A DNA stretch of 64,000 bases from Sarcocystis neurona (GCA_000727475.1 KL647288.1:8831414-8895413), one strand, 5' to 3'; counted from the first letter of the stretch, positions 39,734-53,100 are shown. Numbers and translations: made by a program. Notes: generated from the letters alone by a model not told the origin.

Positions 39734-41256
39734 TTCAAAATGTGTATAATTCTTACATCATTGTGACAGCTAATCCTCACTGCCAGAAGTCAAGGAGATT
39801 TCCAGTGCCCCCGTTACATCACTGTGTAGAAAATAAGGAATGCCGCGTTTTGAGGGGATTCCTTGGCGGCTCATTCTTCTAATGACACGTTCAGGCATTC
39901 CTAGAAATCAACGAAAACTGAGCTATAGGCCTCCTTCTTCCCTCCATCACCATGCAAGAAATTGCGACGTATTTGTAACACCAAGACGGAGGAAAGGGTC
40001 ATCCTGAAGTACAGTGTTGCACACCCGAGAGCCACAACATTGCGAAGTGCTGATACATTGCGGCGGCACTGGATGTCCACATGTGCTTTGTTGGAGACTA
40101 CTTTGAGTGCGAAAGACGGAGAAGCACTTCTTCTGAATAGTGGTCGACGCTCACTGGATCTTTCACGTGTACAACCTACGCGTGAGCCGTACAATTTATC
40201 ACCCTCACACATTTTTGTCTCTGAAAAAAACTCAGAAAACGTCGTTGTGCTCACGAAGTCCATGAATTACGCCAGTGTCTTGAGTACTTCGTACACATGT
40301 GGAGGGTCCTCCGACATATATTATCTGCCGGGTGCACAAACAGAGTTCCTCAGTGCAACGACTTGGCATTTGACAACGGTCACCCACCGCCGTATATACT
40401 GGGCTGTATTATCGACACCTTGTTCGATGTTCACGCGGGTAACTGAAGAATAGGCGCCTGCGACACGTTTCTTGAAACAGTGTCGGGAAGTGGCAACATT
40501 TGTAAATTAGAAGGCAGACATACACAAGCGCGCCCATATTGCTATAATTTCGACGAAAGAACGGTTTACGTTGCACATTCGCGCACCCAGACTCCACTCC
40601 ATACAGATGACAACACAACACCAACTATTGCTTGTGTAAATAATAATAATAATAGTACTAATTAGGGCAGAATTGTAATACTAGACCTGTACCCACCTGT
40701 ACTACTATTACTGCGAGTACTGCGAGTATCACTGCTGGTACGACTGGTAGACTGTAGCGTGGCCTGTCTGACCAGTACGTCATTCTCAGTAATGTTCTAC
40801 AAAGATACAGATACACCTATGATACATCAGGGGCAGCTAAGCTAAAACAGTGCCTCCGCTACGTTGGTGCCGTCGTCGTTAACACGTAGAAGTATTCCGT
40901 GGTACACAGTCATGGTTATGCGTCAGGATACGATGTTTCTTGCTGTGACTCTTGTCACGAGCACCTGAATCCCGCCTACAACTGTCCCACCGTGACGACC
41001 TTAATGCGCTGCGGACAATTGAGGGCAATCACGGGTACAGACGTACGAGTGTCGTGTTGAGTTCATTTGGAGTTAGGCAAGCTGGGGATCAATAGCCCTG
41101 ATGCACTTCTGCGCTCTTAAAAAGAATGCAAGTGTGAGGCGTGCATTCGCACCTACCTCGCATGCAAGCCTCTTGCATTCGCCGTTCGTTGTGCACACAA
41201 TGGAACATACTTGCGAGACCCCTACAGTGGTGCGGTTACTTCGACAACATAGAACC

Positions 41257-41895
41257 TTATGTAAGCACCGCATTATTCCGCCTGTCAGGCAGCAGTCTCT
41301 TGAACGCCTTGGTGAGTGAACTATTTTGTGTATATTCATTGGTGTGTATACACTTGTAGATACACGCTCTGGAACGGCTGCGACTCCTGCTGCATTTGAT
41401 GATCTTGCTACAACGGGAAAAGGCTGTTACGGTTGCATGTGCTCGTAGGAGCGCATTTGGTGCTGCTGCTCCCTTCACAGAGAAGACTGAGCAATAGTGA
41501 GGAACGGATTGCCGTTGCTCACTTCCGTCTACAACAAACACCTGCTCCCCCAGTAGTACGCCTGCTGGGCCCCTGCATTTCCCTAGCTGCTGTTGCTGCG
41601 GCGGCTTCCTTCCCTCCTGCTGCGGTGCATTTGCTACGGTGGAGCAGCTCCTACAGCTGCCGCTGCTATTGCTGCTGACGCTGCGGGGACACGAGAAGCA
41701 GCAGCAAAAGGACCACCCCACTGTTAGGCGACCAGCAACCCTCGTGCTGTCGCTTTGGATCAGGTATCTACTGGAGCACGTATCCTGTAGACGCAGTTCA
41801 TGAATGACACAAGGCAACATTTCTATCAAGTCGGTCATCCTCTTGCCACTGTGCCGAAATTCATAGCGAACTTTTCGTCCTACGTACCGCGCCAT
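41257..41895 (-). CDS. Candidate hypothetical protein, 212 residues
   Basis: An ATG-started frame (MARYVGRKVRYEF) runs 212 codons through a small CAG-rich island that gives Ser/Gln-rich sequence in the middle. It has mixed composition at both ends, with no signal peptide or membrane segment. The length is slightly beyond what chance should give in this region. No family recognised; exon structure, if any, not seen. Confidence 0.3.
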   Translation of the reverse strand: MARYVGRKVRYEFRHSGKRMTDLIEMLPCVIHELRLQDTCSSRYLIQSDSTRVAGRLTVGWSFCCCFSCPRSVSSNSSGSCRSCSTVANAPQQEGRKPPQQQQLGKCRGPAGVLLGEQVFVVDGSEQRQSVPHYCSVFSVKGAAAPNALLRAHATVTAFSRCSKIIKCSRSRSRSRACIYKCIHTNEYTQNSSLTKAFKRLLPDRRNNAVLT

Positions 41896-43733
41896 AGGCG
41901 CCTATGCCGTGTAGGAAATACGCGTCCTACACGTGACTATCGCAAATGGCCCTGGCCACACATCTGCAATGTAAACGCTTGCAGCTGGTTAAAACACTAC
42001 AGTATGGGGGGTCAGATTTCCCGAAATGCTCATTCCCGTTATGGGGTGACACCGCCTCTCTCTGAGCTCGAAAACGACTTCAAGTCGTGCGCAGACGTTC
42101 CCGTGAGAACCAGCAGTCGACGTCTGCGCAGGCTAGAATGCAGTTGTTTATGTATACACATACCTATACAGATATTTGTTCTCATTTACATCCATGCGAG
42201 AACCACGCCCGTACTTGCGCACGTATGAACGTCTACCTATGACGACACTCTTGTACAGGCATATGCAAATAACTGCACATTCTTACACGTTAGTCTCTAC
42301 GCAGAAGTATACATGGATATGCATACACGCGTGTGTGCTTGAGGTTGTGGAGAGCAAACAAGTGCTTGTCAGTGCACACAGACACGCTGCGTTGTATGTC
42401 TTCCTACTTGAACGTTTTCATTTCGTCCTGGGTCTGCTCAGGTGCTAGAATGTCTTATTCTCACATATGCTTTAGCTCGCGTTTGCGCCTTGGAGCTCCT
42501 ACACTGTTGCACAGGGGGCGACTGAGCGTGTGCAATCACCTCGACCACACACGCAGCTACTGCTGGTCCACCACCGGGCTTCACGTTCGCATTGATACAG
42601 GCACACATGGAGACTCACGTACACATGTGCTTGTATGTGATAACTCAGCTGCAGCACCGACTACCGCAGTTCCTGTTGAGTATGACAGGTGGTAACACGT
42701 CACCGCACTGTAGGAACTAGTCGATTCTGGTGGTTGCGAGGCTCAGTGTGGTACTCTTCTGGGCCGACCAGCTGTGGTACGAATTTTAGCCTGCGAATCC
42801 AGTTAGAGGTGTCGACCGCTGTCGACGTTGGTGTTGTTGTACTCAGTATTAGAAGATGAAGACCATCCGGGCGGATGTTCATCCATAGAACATGAACATC
42901 CGGTTTACGATTTGCACCATGTTTCACGAGACCAGAGCAGGGGTCCGGGAATATGGGATCACTCTTTCAAGTGACATCCTTGACAAGCCCACTGCAGCTG
43001 CCAGTACTGATGGAATCAATCCTCTTTTGCACGACGCTGGAGCTGCAGCAGCGAAGCTCCTGCTTCGACAGTGGCACTTCAAAGAAAAGTACTTTTACTT
43101 TCCATGTTGGTAACCGCTTTTGCGGTTACCGCAGCTGCGGGTTCAGCATGGGTGGCCGTGTGTTTTGCTTGGCTCTGTTCCGGCGACAGTACAGGGAGGA
43201 GCTGCAGGAGGGCTGTGCAGTGGCAGCGAAAACTATGGGGAGACGCCTTTGGCTCATGGGAACAAGAATGACTTTGCTGTCAAGAGGTGAAGGTCCCCGT
43301 ACTGTCGTAACCGCTGCCAGAATGCAACCAGCTATTCGCTTCATAGTGCGTCTCTAAAGCGGAGACGAAGAGGCGGTACAAGAGTGGGAGACCCAACCAG
43401 CTATACTGCGATTTATTGGAGGACGCGTTATCACGCTTCAGATGAGACGACCTTCCTTTTCGTAGACATCACTTAATAATGCCACTGTCTGAAGCCCGGG
43501 CCAGCTGTGGCAAATGCGACACACGTGTGTACCGTGGTGGGTGACGGAGCTGGTACTTTTCGACGCGAGGAACACTGCGTCATCCCCACCATCATTTTCA
43601 CGCTGAAGGTCGCCGAGAGAACTAGTAGGTATATCGTTATTGGGAGGTTGCTTTGAATTTTCGATAGAAGGGCCACAGACTCTTGGTTTTAAGGAAGAGG
43701 ACCAACTGCCGACATCCGACAAATTCGGACCCA

Positions 43734-45494
43734 ATGAGGAAGCTCTCAGCGTTCCTCGCCCTCATATGGGTTTCAACACTGTGCAGTCCCCACGATGTTA
43801 GAGCTGCCGACGCGTCGTCCGAAGGTAAAGACAAGCGAGCAAATTGTCGTCCTTTTGCTTTCAGTGCATCCTCGGTATGTTCTCAATCATCTGCTTCTAC
43901 GCGTGGCAGTGCGGCTTCTCCTTCTCAACTCGATGCGGCGCCTGAGGCTCTGCACGGCCCCCTTCCGTGTCGTGGCGTGAAGTCACATTCGGACAAACCT
44001 CCCCAACGTAGTAGAAACAGTTTTGCGTCCCGTTTTTCTATTGGGCGGTCTCTAGTAGCACCGTTTACACGATTTATCTCCTCTACGCGCGATGGTCCCC
44101 AAACTGCCTCATCAAGCCCGTCGTCTTCCGGTTATTCGTCCACTCGTCCTGCGGATTCGCCGTTTTCGAATCCTGAGTGTCACGAGCGTCAATCTTTTGA
44201 CTGTTCTTCTACCGGTGACGTCGGCTTTCCATTTCGTAGGCACATCAGTCTGTTCTCACAATGTTGTCAGGAGGAAACGGACACGAACAGTCGCGGTGGA
44301 TCTAGCGGCACGTGCCACCCAAATCGTCGTGTCGCTGCTCCCCCCTCACGGCATCCACTGGTTTCCGTGGAGAGTAAGCACGCCACAGACGTTCCATTTA
44401 AACCGGAAATCTCACCCTGGCATGTTGCAGTTTCGCATGCAAGACAGGCAGGACTTAAAGGTAAGGTTCCAAATGGAACCACACACGTCCACCTCTGGAC
44501 CCTGGAAATTCTACATAAGCTCCTCTGGATTCAATCTGAATCATTGCACCGTGCTATTAGTGGACTCGAACCTTCAGAACACAGTCTCAAGAACATCCTC
44601 TTCTGTCTGCTGGATGTGGCTGAAGCCCTCATGTATGCGGAAGGCGTGTGGGACCTTGATCTCGAAGCGTGGTACATCGAGTTGGAGGAGGCTATGACTT
44701 TCGCCCGTGCAACACTTGATGACGCTTTGCAAATACTTGAGCAGCTCTTCTTCCCGGACTTCCAAGATCGTGAACAGTGGCTGGATGTGACAGCACAGTC
44801 AATGACGGCACATGCAGGAAGTGTAGCACGGAGGGGGGGAACATCAGTGAAAACTAAAGTAGGGAGGGGGCCTACGCCGCACTTTAGAGCCTTTGTGCAA
44901 TCGACAAGCCAAGCAGCGGTTGCTGTAGTAGAACGAGCAAGGATAGCAGCAGCTGCTGAAGCACGTGCCCCGGAAGGCTTCAAGTATCTCCTTGACGGTG
45001 CACAGAGGCGCATTCTGCACGGGGACTCGCTTCGACTTCTGGAGATACTTAAAATTCGGCAGCAACCCGTTCCGCTGCAAACCAGTCAGTCTTGGAGTGA
45101 CGATCCTGTACGAGTTTTTCGCGTTGACGTGAAGGAGTCGAAGCATTCACGTATCCCTAGAAAGTCAAAAGACATACCACTACGGCGGCTGATCGCTTCT
45201 CTTGCTGAACTCCTTGAAAGCACCACAGTAGTGAATCTCCAAAACGGGGCCAATCCTAGGAGTCTGCAGGAATTTTTAGTGCTCCTTACGAGCTTGTCGA
45301 AGAGTCTCCGACGGGTTCTATTGATGAAGATGAATATCCCCGCATTGTGGAAGCAGGAAGTAGAGGAGCTGCTGGGATATGGATACCTGCGTTTGGAATA
45401 CTTGCTGTCACAACGCAAGTCTTTTTTGAAGAAGGTGCCTTACTTAGTGAAAGACGAAGTTCAAGAGGGAGAGGAAGAAGGGAGGGTACTGTGA
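43734..45494 (+). CDS. Secreted protein of unknown function, single exon, 586 residues
   Basis: The frame starts at ATG 43734 with MRKLSAFLALIWVSTLCS, a clear signal peptide probably cut after about residue 24. An upstream TTG in the same frame would put residues before the signal and was not used. Residues about 25-215 are Ser/Pro/Arg-rich and low in structure. From about residue 225 to the end the protein is ordinary and largely helical, with Leu-, Glu- and Trp-containing amphipathic stretches (for example ILHKLLWIQSESLHRAIS and LEAWYIELEEAMTFARATLD), and it ends acidic. There is no membrane segment after the signal. Unlike the other long genes here it has almost no homopolymer runs and no intron. 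Secretion suggests a parasite exported or organelle protein, but no named family was recognised. Confidence 0.75.
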   Translation: MRKLSAFLALIWVSTLCSPHDVRAADASSEGKDKRANCRPFAFSASSVCSQSSASTRGSAASPSQLDAAPEALHGPLPCRGVKSHSDKPPQRSRNSFASRFSIGRSLVAPFTRFISSTRDGPQTASSSPSSSGYSSTRPADSPFSNPECHERQSFDCSSTGDVGFPFRRHISLFSQCCQEETDTNSRGGSSGTCHPNRRVAAPPSRHPLVSVESKHATDVPFKPEISPWHVAVSHARQAGLKGKVPNGTTHVHLWTLEILHKLLWIQSESLHRAISGLEPSEHSLKNILFCLLDVAEALMYAEGVWDLDLEAWYIELEEAMTFARATLDDALQILEQLFFPDFQDREQWLDVTAQSMTAHAGSVARRGGTSVKTKVGRGPTPHFRAFVQSTSQAAVAVVERARIAAAAEARAPEGFKYLLDGAQRRILHGDSLRLLEILKIRQQPVPLQTSQSWSDDPVRVFRVDVKESKHSRIPRKSKDIPLRRLIASLAELLESTTVVNLQNGANPRSLQEFLVLLTSLSKSLRRVLLMKMNIPALWKQEVEELLGYGYLRLEYLLSQRKSFLKKVPYLVKDEVQEGEEEGRVL

Positions 45495-48400
45495 ATTTTG
45501 TGGCTTCACGCCTGGAGTCTCGAAGAATTAGTGTTAGGCGGTGATTTTGCTGCAGCTTGGCGGAGAGCGGGGTGGTGCTGCATTGAGCGGCTAGAGGGAT
45601 ATTCATTAACGTACACGCCGCAGCTTACATTTTTCCCTCGTGCAGCTCCAGATAACATCATCTATGCGAGTTTACTCAGCGAGTGGTGCAAAAAGTCTGT
45701 TCGCGTGCGGTATATGATTTATAAGCCGTGCGGGGCAAGAGTGCCACTCCTAGGCCTCCTACCAGTCAAGTGTCTACATGCTGTCTTGAAGCATCTTTTC
45801 AAGAAGCATCACAGTCAAGCGGTCGACAAGGTAAAGGCCTCGCACTCGCCGTGAAGCATGCTGGGGTAATCTGTTACGCCGCGACAGCGCGTTCCTAGTC
45901 AAGGAAAGGTTTTACACGAAAAAAATCTGTTTACTTTTATGTTGGATTTGCGCATAATTTGGCATACGACAGGAGCAAGCCGATGGCATCAGAGGTGCCG
46001 CGCTTGCTACAAAACGTGAGAGATAGCATAGCTGGGAGAGACACGGAACTGATGTCTCGACACTGCGACAGCACCAGAGTTACTCTTCCGTGCGGGGCGG
46101 GATGGGTCATTTTGAGGGTATTCAGTTCAATCTTCCGGTACCAAATGACACTGCTTTGTGCATACGGAGGCTCATTAAGGTATAGCTGTCGCACTCATGT
46201 TCATAGGGCTTGATGCTGAATATGTATATACATATATATGTATACGTATATTTATATATATATATGTGTGAAGGTGAAATCTGATGACTCTTTGCTTCAT
46301 CTCCCTCATGGTCGTGTACTTGGCAGGCGAGTCTGCGTAGTCACCGAAATATGTTACGCCTTCCTCCCAATCCCATACAGTAGACTTGTGCTGAATTGCA
46401 GTTTACCACAAGAGGTACGACACGCGGTTGTTGTCGCGCAGACAAGCTCGCCAGGTATGGTACTCGAGTACCCATGCATGCAAACCAATCCACTTAAACG
46501 TCCAGGTGTGCGCTGGCGATACGCCTGACGTAAGCAAGCGAATACACATCAACACATACACACGCGCACATAGATATCTAACAGACGCGTAGTGTTTGTC
46601 GTCACCTCTTCATCCACCTGAGGGCGCAAACTCTGATGGTCTACCGCAATCGTCTCCGTTCAAGTCGTTCCAAGCAATCGAGTCTCCCACACCACGGAGC
46701 CGCTTATGTCTCCAGCCGAATACCTGCATCTGCGGACTACACATGTACTATCATATTTATACATATAGAGTGAGCAACACAAAAACAGGCTAGTTTTGCG
46801 AGCACCACAGAAACAGTGTGGCGTTGCGGCCATCTTACCTTGTGAAAAGTCTATTTGATTGGAAAGCAGAACTCTGTTGAAAGAAGCTCTTCACGTTGGA
46901 AGGCGTGAAGAATGGATAGAAAAAACTTTTCTATATATGCACATATGCTTCTCCCATCGTGTGCGTACTAGTCCAGCCCAGAATCCCGTACACACAAAAT
47001 GCGGCGTTCCACATACTCTCCTCGGAGCATGTGTTTGCTTTGTAGCGAGCGACGCTGGCTGTGTTGACGTACGGGTACGTACATGCACATATACATATAT
47101 GCGTATCTGAACAGAAGCGCACAGTGGTATTCGTGCTTTGCGACGTATACAGGGAAGACAGTGCTTTTCAAAACCTCTGTCCGGATGCGTTACCCCAGAA
47201 ACTCCACAGGAGCTGCGTCTTACCGGAGAGAGTGTGCCCGCGCAGAAGTCACGAGTGTAGTGAACACGAAGAGCTTGGCAAAGCAATAAGGACTGCATAA
47301 AGTCTGAGTCTACATCTGGCAGCGATATTAATGGTTACCGTCCACGTAGCAAGTAGTATTAGTGAAGGGAGCTCCTTAACTTGGACGCACAAAAGTGCGC
47401 GGACATTTAGCGTGTTCATGCAGCAGGTACCTGAAGTGTGAGATATTTTCATCCAGGGATTACTAACGGTGATGAAGCAGACACCCTTACGAGCACGGTT
47501 AGCACTGAAGAGTGGAGCGTCGCACGTCGAGAGGTAGTGCTCGTGTACCCGCGTGCAGCTCATGCGTGCGAGTTTATCTTGCAGAGTACGCGTGCTGCTT
47601 ACATCCGTAGACTCCACTCGACTGCATACACCTGCGTGATCGTGTTCGGTAATGCGCATCGTACCCTGCCTTAAGTATTTCAGAGCGACGGATACGACTG
47701 CATCGCCTGAAGGCGCACACGACGTAAGCTACGGATTCGTCGGTGGCGCTGTCAGCACTTTCACAGTAAACCTGGCGGCCGTCTTCACACGTGGTCTATG
47801 CGCGTATGCGTATGTACTTACCTGTCTGTCTCCAAAACGTGCAGGTCTCGGGCGTAAACTCTTCGACTCAGCGTGCCCTGTTGCTACAACAACGCGAGAC
47901 TAGAAAATTGCTGCACTTTTTGGAGCGAGGCGCTGGGAACGAGATTGACTTCCCCCGGAAATTAATGTGAAGTATATACGGGTGCTTGTGCAACCCACCG
48001 CGGTGCCCATATGTAAGGGAATCGAAGCATGGTGACTTCAGACGTGTCAACATGATAAACCACCTGTAAGTGGTAATTCCAATGCTGGGCTCTGTGTTCT
48101 TCGCTCGAGAAAGTCACCGTTCTGGACACCGAGACTACTAACCTCCACATATGCGTAGAATTAGTATAACAGGGTGTCACTCAGCTGCAGCATGATCTTC
48201 AGTGCCTCTTCATTTTATCTCCTTGTCAGCCCCTATGTCTGTGTGCGCCTGTCCAGGTCAGCATGCTGCCCAACATGACATTCTAAAAGACATACACTAG
48301 GCTACGTAAGTGGCCCTCTCCCTCTATTACCCTCTCTGTCTTCCCCTGTCTCTCCCTAGATGCGTACACAAACTGTCACTCGCTCTTACTCATGCATTCT

Positions 48401-51300
48401 CTAAATATTCCTATCAATATGTGTACAAACCGGGGTCAAAATTCTCCACACACTCGCTGCGTAGCACTTTGTAAGTATGGCGGTGCACAGTGTGAATGCT
48501 TCGCACCGATGTAAGAATTTCTTCTACAGTTTACACCAGCGTCGGTAATGCGCTCTGCACGACGCAATTGCACAGGTGCGTATGTTATTAAGAAAAAACA
48601 CTGAAACAGCCCTTTTCACACACATGGCCACCATATATGAAATACCTTATTCTCTAGTGTAGTTGTTGAGACATTCCCTGTGATGATTTTCGTAAACGTG
48701 TGACCTTGTAGCTGGTAGAGCTCTCTAACAGACTCTGCAGCGCGTACTACACCCAGTGGCGTCACTGCTTTCGGGCTTCCAGGTGTGACGGAAGGAAACA
48801 TGGATACACACGCGGGCACGCGGTCTGATGTAAGCATTCACATGCAGCTACATTTTCTGGGTACCTTGGAATCGGTGTTTCTCCTCTACGCACTTAGAAA
48901 GTTGCGCGAGTACATATGCAGGTTCAGTAAACATTTTCTGCATTAGGAGGTCTGTGTGCCTGCAGTAACGTGTCCATGCAATGTGCACAGGACCACGTAC
49001 GAATTTCTTCCAATATAAGTGTCCAGAGTCAACATCATATCCGCAAATACTACAGGTGCTGGCATCTGCCCAAATATACGTATGTGAAGGACGCAGTCGT
49101 ACAAATATATTCACGCCTCTACACATACATGCTCACGTGTGTGTCCACTGGATGGAGCGAAGGATAAATTCAACAAGTTCACTTCAGTGTATGCATACAA
49201 TTCAAAAGTATATATATATATACATATACATACATACATACATACATGTTTTGAGAGTCCTGCTGTTCACAGTATGTCTGTGAGCCTCCTGTGTCTGTCA
49301 GACTTCTGGTCCTTTCTTTGCGCACCTGTCTCTTTCTGCCTCATGCACAAGAAGAGATAGACGGTCTCCTTTTCGGCGCACACTCCCACATCGGTGTATG
49401 AATACACACACGTGCAGGTAAACGTATACGTATTTACATGTAGATGCACAACTGGGCAGACTTGCATATGTATGTCCCGTGATTTACGTACAACTGTGCA
49501 GAGAACTGTTTTATCTGTCTGCGTGTATGCATATATGCGTGAACCGACTGCCACACAAAGAAGCAATTGAGTACAGGATTGTACTGTTACCGTGGCCAAG
49601 TCTTCGCACAAATGGTGTCGTATCTACATATGTGTCTGCACTGCTGCTTGTCTATCAGTACGCAAATATTTTTTGGTAGGCGCAGACGGGAGCACTTCGT
49701 GTCACGACGTGTACCAGGGCTCGCGTCTTCTGCTTGTCAGCGGGAAGCAGAACCGGTTGAAGGGCTGTGCATTACACACAAAAGAAATCCAGCCTAACGG
49801 GAGAACGTGCCTTTGTAAACATGAATTATATGTGCTGCTGGTCGCTCCAACGGGTCAACACTTGCACCAATTTACACGCGCTTACAACGCTTCTATCGGC
49901 AATCTGCATGCTAGTGCTCTACCGCCTGAGTCTCTCTGCCGCAGCAGCGTGTAACCCGCGAGTAAAACTGTGATTAATGGTGCGTGCGGCTCTCTGCAAG
50001 AGTGAGTTCACAGTGGGTTCTTAAAATGTCTGATGGCGATGACACGTCTCCTTCGGCCCTCGCATCTCGTGTAACGCACTTTTTTATCTGTCCTCGAGGA
50101 CTGGACCGAGTGGAAAGCAATGTCTCCCAGCACAGTTTGACACGTTCAGTGTGGAAGGCGGAACTGTTATTTGTTCCAAACAGAGACAAAAGCCAACCGA
50201 GTGGACCCGTCCGCATGGAGCAGGGTCTGTATGACGCATCCTTTTACCTTAAGTAGAGGACCGTGCGAAGATGATGGCCTATTGTTGCAAGACATGTGTA
50301 ACACCTGAGGTGTGCGCCTTATTGTTGAAGTGGCTGCAGGCAAGGACGCCGTTGTTACTCGCTGTTGCTGTGTTGCTTCGGTACTTGTATTTGAAAAAAA
50401 CGACGAGACTTCAAAAAAAGGCGCCGGTCCGTGATGCCCGTGTTTATCGCGTAGCAGCGACGGCGAGTCGAACTTTGTGGTGCTGTCTCGTACTACCGTG
50501 GCACCAGACAACAGCAACAAAATTGGCAACAGTACGTCGTTGCCAGCGGCAGTAGCAGCAGCTGATTTCTGAAACGCTAGGTTGCACTTGGCGGAGTGGG
50601 ACAGCTCAGACCGTTGTCAAGAACAGTCTTCTTGAGATTCCAGTTCAACGAACAGTTGCACACTTGTCACCTGCTGTGACTTTGATAGACTGCCAGTCGT
50701 GTCAAGCTCACATGCGTGAATTAGGGCAAACGTTTCTGCAGGAGGAGTGCCATGGCGTCTTGCTACACCGCGTGTGCACGACCACCACAAAACACGTAGC
50801 TTGGCATAAACGCCATCGACCGAGGCAACTTCTAATAATCAAGACAGACTCTGCGCATCAGACGGGCTCCAGCAAGAAAGGCGAAGAAACCAAACCAGCA
50901 CTTGAGTCCATCACACCCGTGTAGCGTTAGAAACCGGGAGGAAAAGGCTGAAGGCTGACAACGAGTTGAATCTTGACGAATCTACAGATTCGATAGTCGT
51001 GCAAAATTATCCATTGCACAGAAGACATCTGATCGATTGTGGCACTGAGACCCCGTACGCGTCCCCCGTACGCGTACCTGTGTCAGCCTGTACTCGCTGT
51101 AGCTCGTTGGCACATCTTCACATCTTTGACACTTTGACATGTCAAGCATTCAACTCAACCATACAGAATTATTTTCACGTATGCTTTCATTTCCACCCCA
51201 CCGCGGCAAACAAGGGGGCGGCAGCATTTACAAGTGAACAGGCGACTGCGCTACGAGAACGTATACACACTGAGACTAATATACTTGTGTGACTCGGGGC
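45495..51300. other. Repeat-poor DNA with few candidate ORFs
   Basis: Short overlapping frames on both strands; (TA)n or (CATA)n tracts near 46225-46265 and 49208-49245. No named family and no element termini were seen. The group of small frames at 50026-50924 is listed separately. Multi-exon genes with small exons cannot be excluded by eye. Confidence 0.45.
50026..50924 (+). CDS. Cluster of small coding-like frames, possible intron-split gene
   Basis: Three plus-strand pieces lie in order. One of 76 codons starts at ATG 50026 in an AAAATG context (MSDGDDTSPSALASRV). One starts at 50271 and contains a membrane-like helix followed by Lys/Arg (LLLAVAVLLRYLYLKK). One starts at 50664 and ends Lys/Glu-rich. 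A further frame at about 50430-50575 (VVLSRTTVAPDNSNKIG) might link them through splicing. The phases were not resolved, so this may be chance. Confidence 0.25.
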
Positions 51301-53100
51301 CCTCTCTATTGGTAGGGACCACCCGCTTGACTCGTTTCTGTTGCTCGCGCACCTGTTTTCGAAAGTGTGTTCCACCTCCTAGCTGCTGTGGCCGCTGCTT
51401 CCGCTGCTGTTCCCTCTCCCCTCCTGCACGGATGCTGTCTTGCCGTAGCCCCTGCTGCTGTTTCTGCTTTTGCTGCTCGTGTTACTGCTGCAGATATTGC
51501 GGCTGGTTGCCATGCAGCTGCAGCCTTTTGGTGCTGTTGCAGCTGCTTCTGTTACTGGCATGTGCTGCGGCTGGTGCTGCTTCTCAAGGGGTTACCGTTG
51601 TTGCTCGTTCGTCTGATGCTGTTGATGCTCCTCCTCCAACTGTGGCTGATGTTGCTTCTGTTGCTGGCACTGCTTCCAGTGCTGGTGTCCCTCGTACGTC
51701 GGCGGCTGCAGCCCCTACTGCTTCTGCTGCTGCTGTTATTGTTCCCGTTGCGTGCTATTGTATTTTGCTCATGCCCGGGCGTGTGGCTGTTGCACTTAAC
51801 GAGTCGTTGCTGGTGCTGGTGGGTCAGGGCCGCTGCTGACACGGCTTCTGCTAATCTTGCACCTTCAGTTGTCGAAGTGTGTTGGTGCCGTTGCAGCTGC
51901 TACTGCCGTTATATCTCCGGCTAAGCTCCCGCCGCAGCCATTGCTGGTAATATGGCTGCAGCTTTTGACGCTGTTGATGTGGCTGCTTTCGTTGCTCTTG
52001 CTTCTGCTATCCTTACTGCATTGTCTCTACTGCTAAATTTTGCGCTGCGTCTCGACGCCCTCATGCGTACCTGTTGATACTGCTGTGTGCTGCGGGCCTT
52101 ACACCACTTGAAGACCCGTCCCAAAATACACCTTTACCACATCTGTATTCGTGTGCATGCGGACACGTCTGAAGATTCGGAAATACCTACGTACGCTCAT
52201 ATTGTACATTAGTGTACGCGTGTATGTACGCAGAAATACACGTGTATATACATGGATGCACACATAAAACATGCGCACATACGCACAAGTGCGTTCATGC
52301 GTTTGTTTGAATGTGTGGATTCACACATAAACAGGGCCCACACTGGCACATACACGTGGACATCAACGCCTGCGGTCGTCTAGGCATTTGTACAAATATA
52401 TACAACTATGTACAATCATTCATAGTAGAGGTGCCCAGGGAGGCATCGCCTGGCGGGCGCTGCGACTCGTAAAGCCACCCCAGCGGACGTGGCAGCCGGT
52501 GCCGCTGCGTTCGCCACTGGCCTGGTGTAGGGTGCTCGTCTGCTCTTGGCGTTACTGTGTCGGTCCTGCTCGTTTTCCACTCGTGATGCTGCTCCTGCTG
52601 CTGCGCTTCGTGGGCTCGTCGCGCTGCTCTTCCAGCGCTGTTTGTAACCCTAATAATGGTGGCGGACCCCGCTGGTGGTGCCCTGCTTTTGGTATCTCTC
52701 TTTCATCGAACTGGCACGCGCGGCTCTTGCTATTATGACCCGCACTGTAACTCGTGGAAACAGTTTCTCTACCACCCCTACACGGGCCGCGCAGCTGCGC
52801 TAGTGCTGCCGCCCTTGCGTGGTGCTGCTGCTGCGGCGACGACTACACTGCTGGCCTCTCGCAGTCGGAGGTAGTGGCACTGCTGCTGCTCTTGCTATGC
52901 CGGCGGTTACTATTCCTCTCCCTCCAGAGATGTATTGCTGTCCCTGGCGCTGCTGCGACGCATGCGTGTAGTACTGCAGAGTGGTGCACCAGAACACTTC
53001 CCCGGTAGCTAGCGGCAGCAATGGGAGCGCGGCACAGCAGCAACAGCAGCAGCCGTACCACGAAACTGGCCGGGTAGCTGCGGAGTAGCATCAGCAGTGA
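51300..53100 (-). other. CTG-rich (minus-strand CAG) block with possible secreted gene
   Basis: The plus strand is CTG/TGC-rich at 51360-51830 and again at 52560-52960, so a coding strand, if present, is probably minus. Minus frames at 51842-51552 and 51561-51379 are Ser/Asn/Arg/Gly-rich. A minus ATG at 53091 begins a leader-like sequence (see next entry). Between, 52130-52400 is TG/CA-rich. No continuous gene could be assembled. Confidence 0.35.
52843..53091 (-). CDS. Possible first exon with signal peptide
   Basis: The ATG at 53091 starts MLLRSYPASFVVRLLLLLLC followed by a small-residue cleavage-like region, so it would be a secreted or membrane protein. The frame runs 82 codons and turns Ser-rich. 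Because Leu runs also arise from CTG repeats, the leader could be an artefact. Confidence 0.25.
   Translation of the reverse strand: MLLRSYPASFVVRLLLLLLCRAPIAAASYRGSVLVHHSAVLHACVAAAPGTAIHLWRERNSNRRHSKSSSSATTSDCERPAV

Larger units (their letters stand above)
38952..43733. other. Repeat-poor DNA with small duplications
   Basis: No firm gene. It holds small tandem duplications (39267-39458, 39544-39603, 39682-39733) and a CAG-rich island at about 41540-41700 that belongs to the candidate frame listed separately. Most frames are chance length. A 163-codon plus frame at 39962-40453 has ordinary composition but nothing recognisable, and frames of that length are expected by chance here. Confidence 0.5.
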
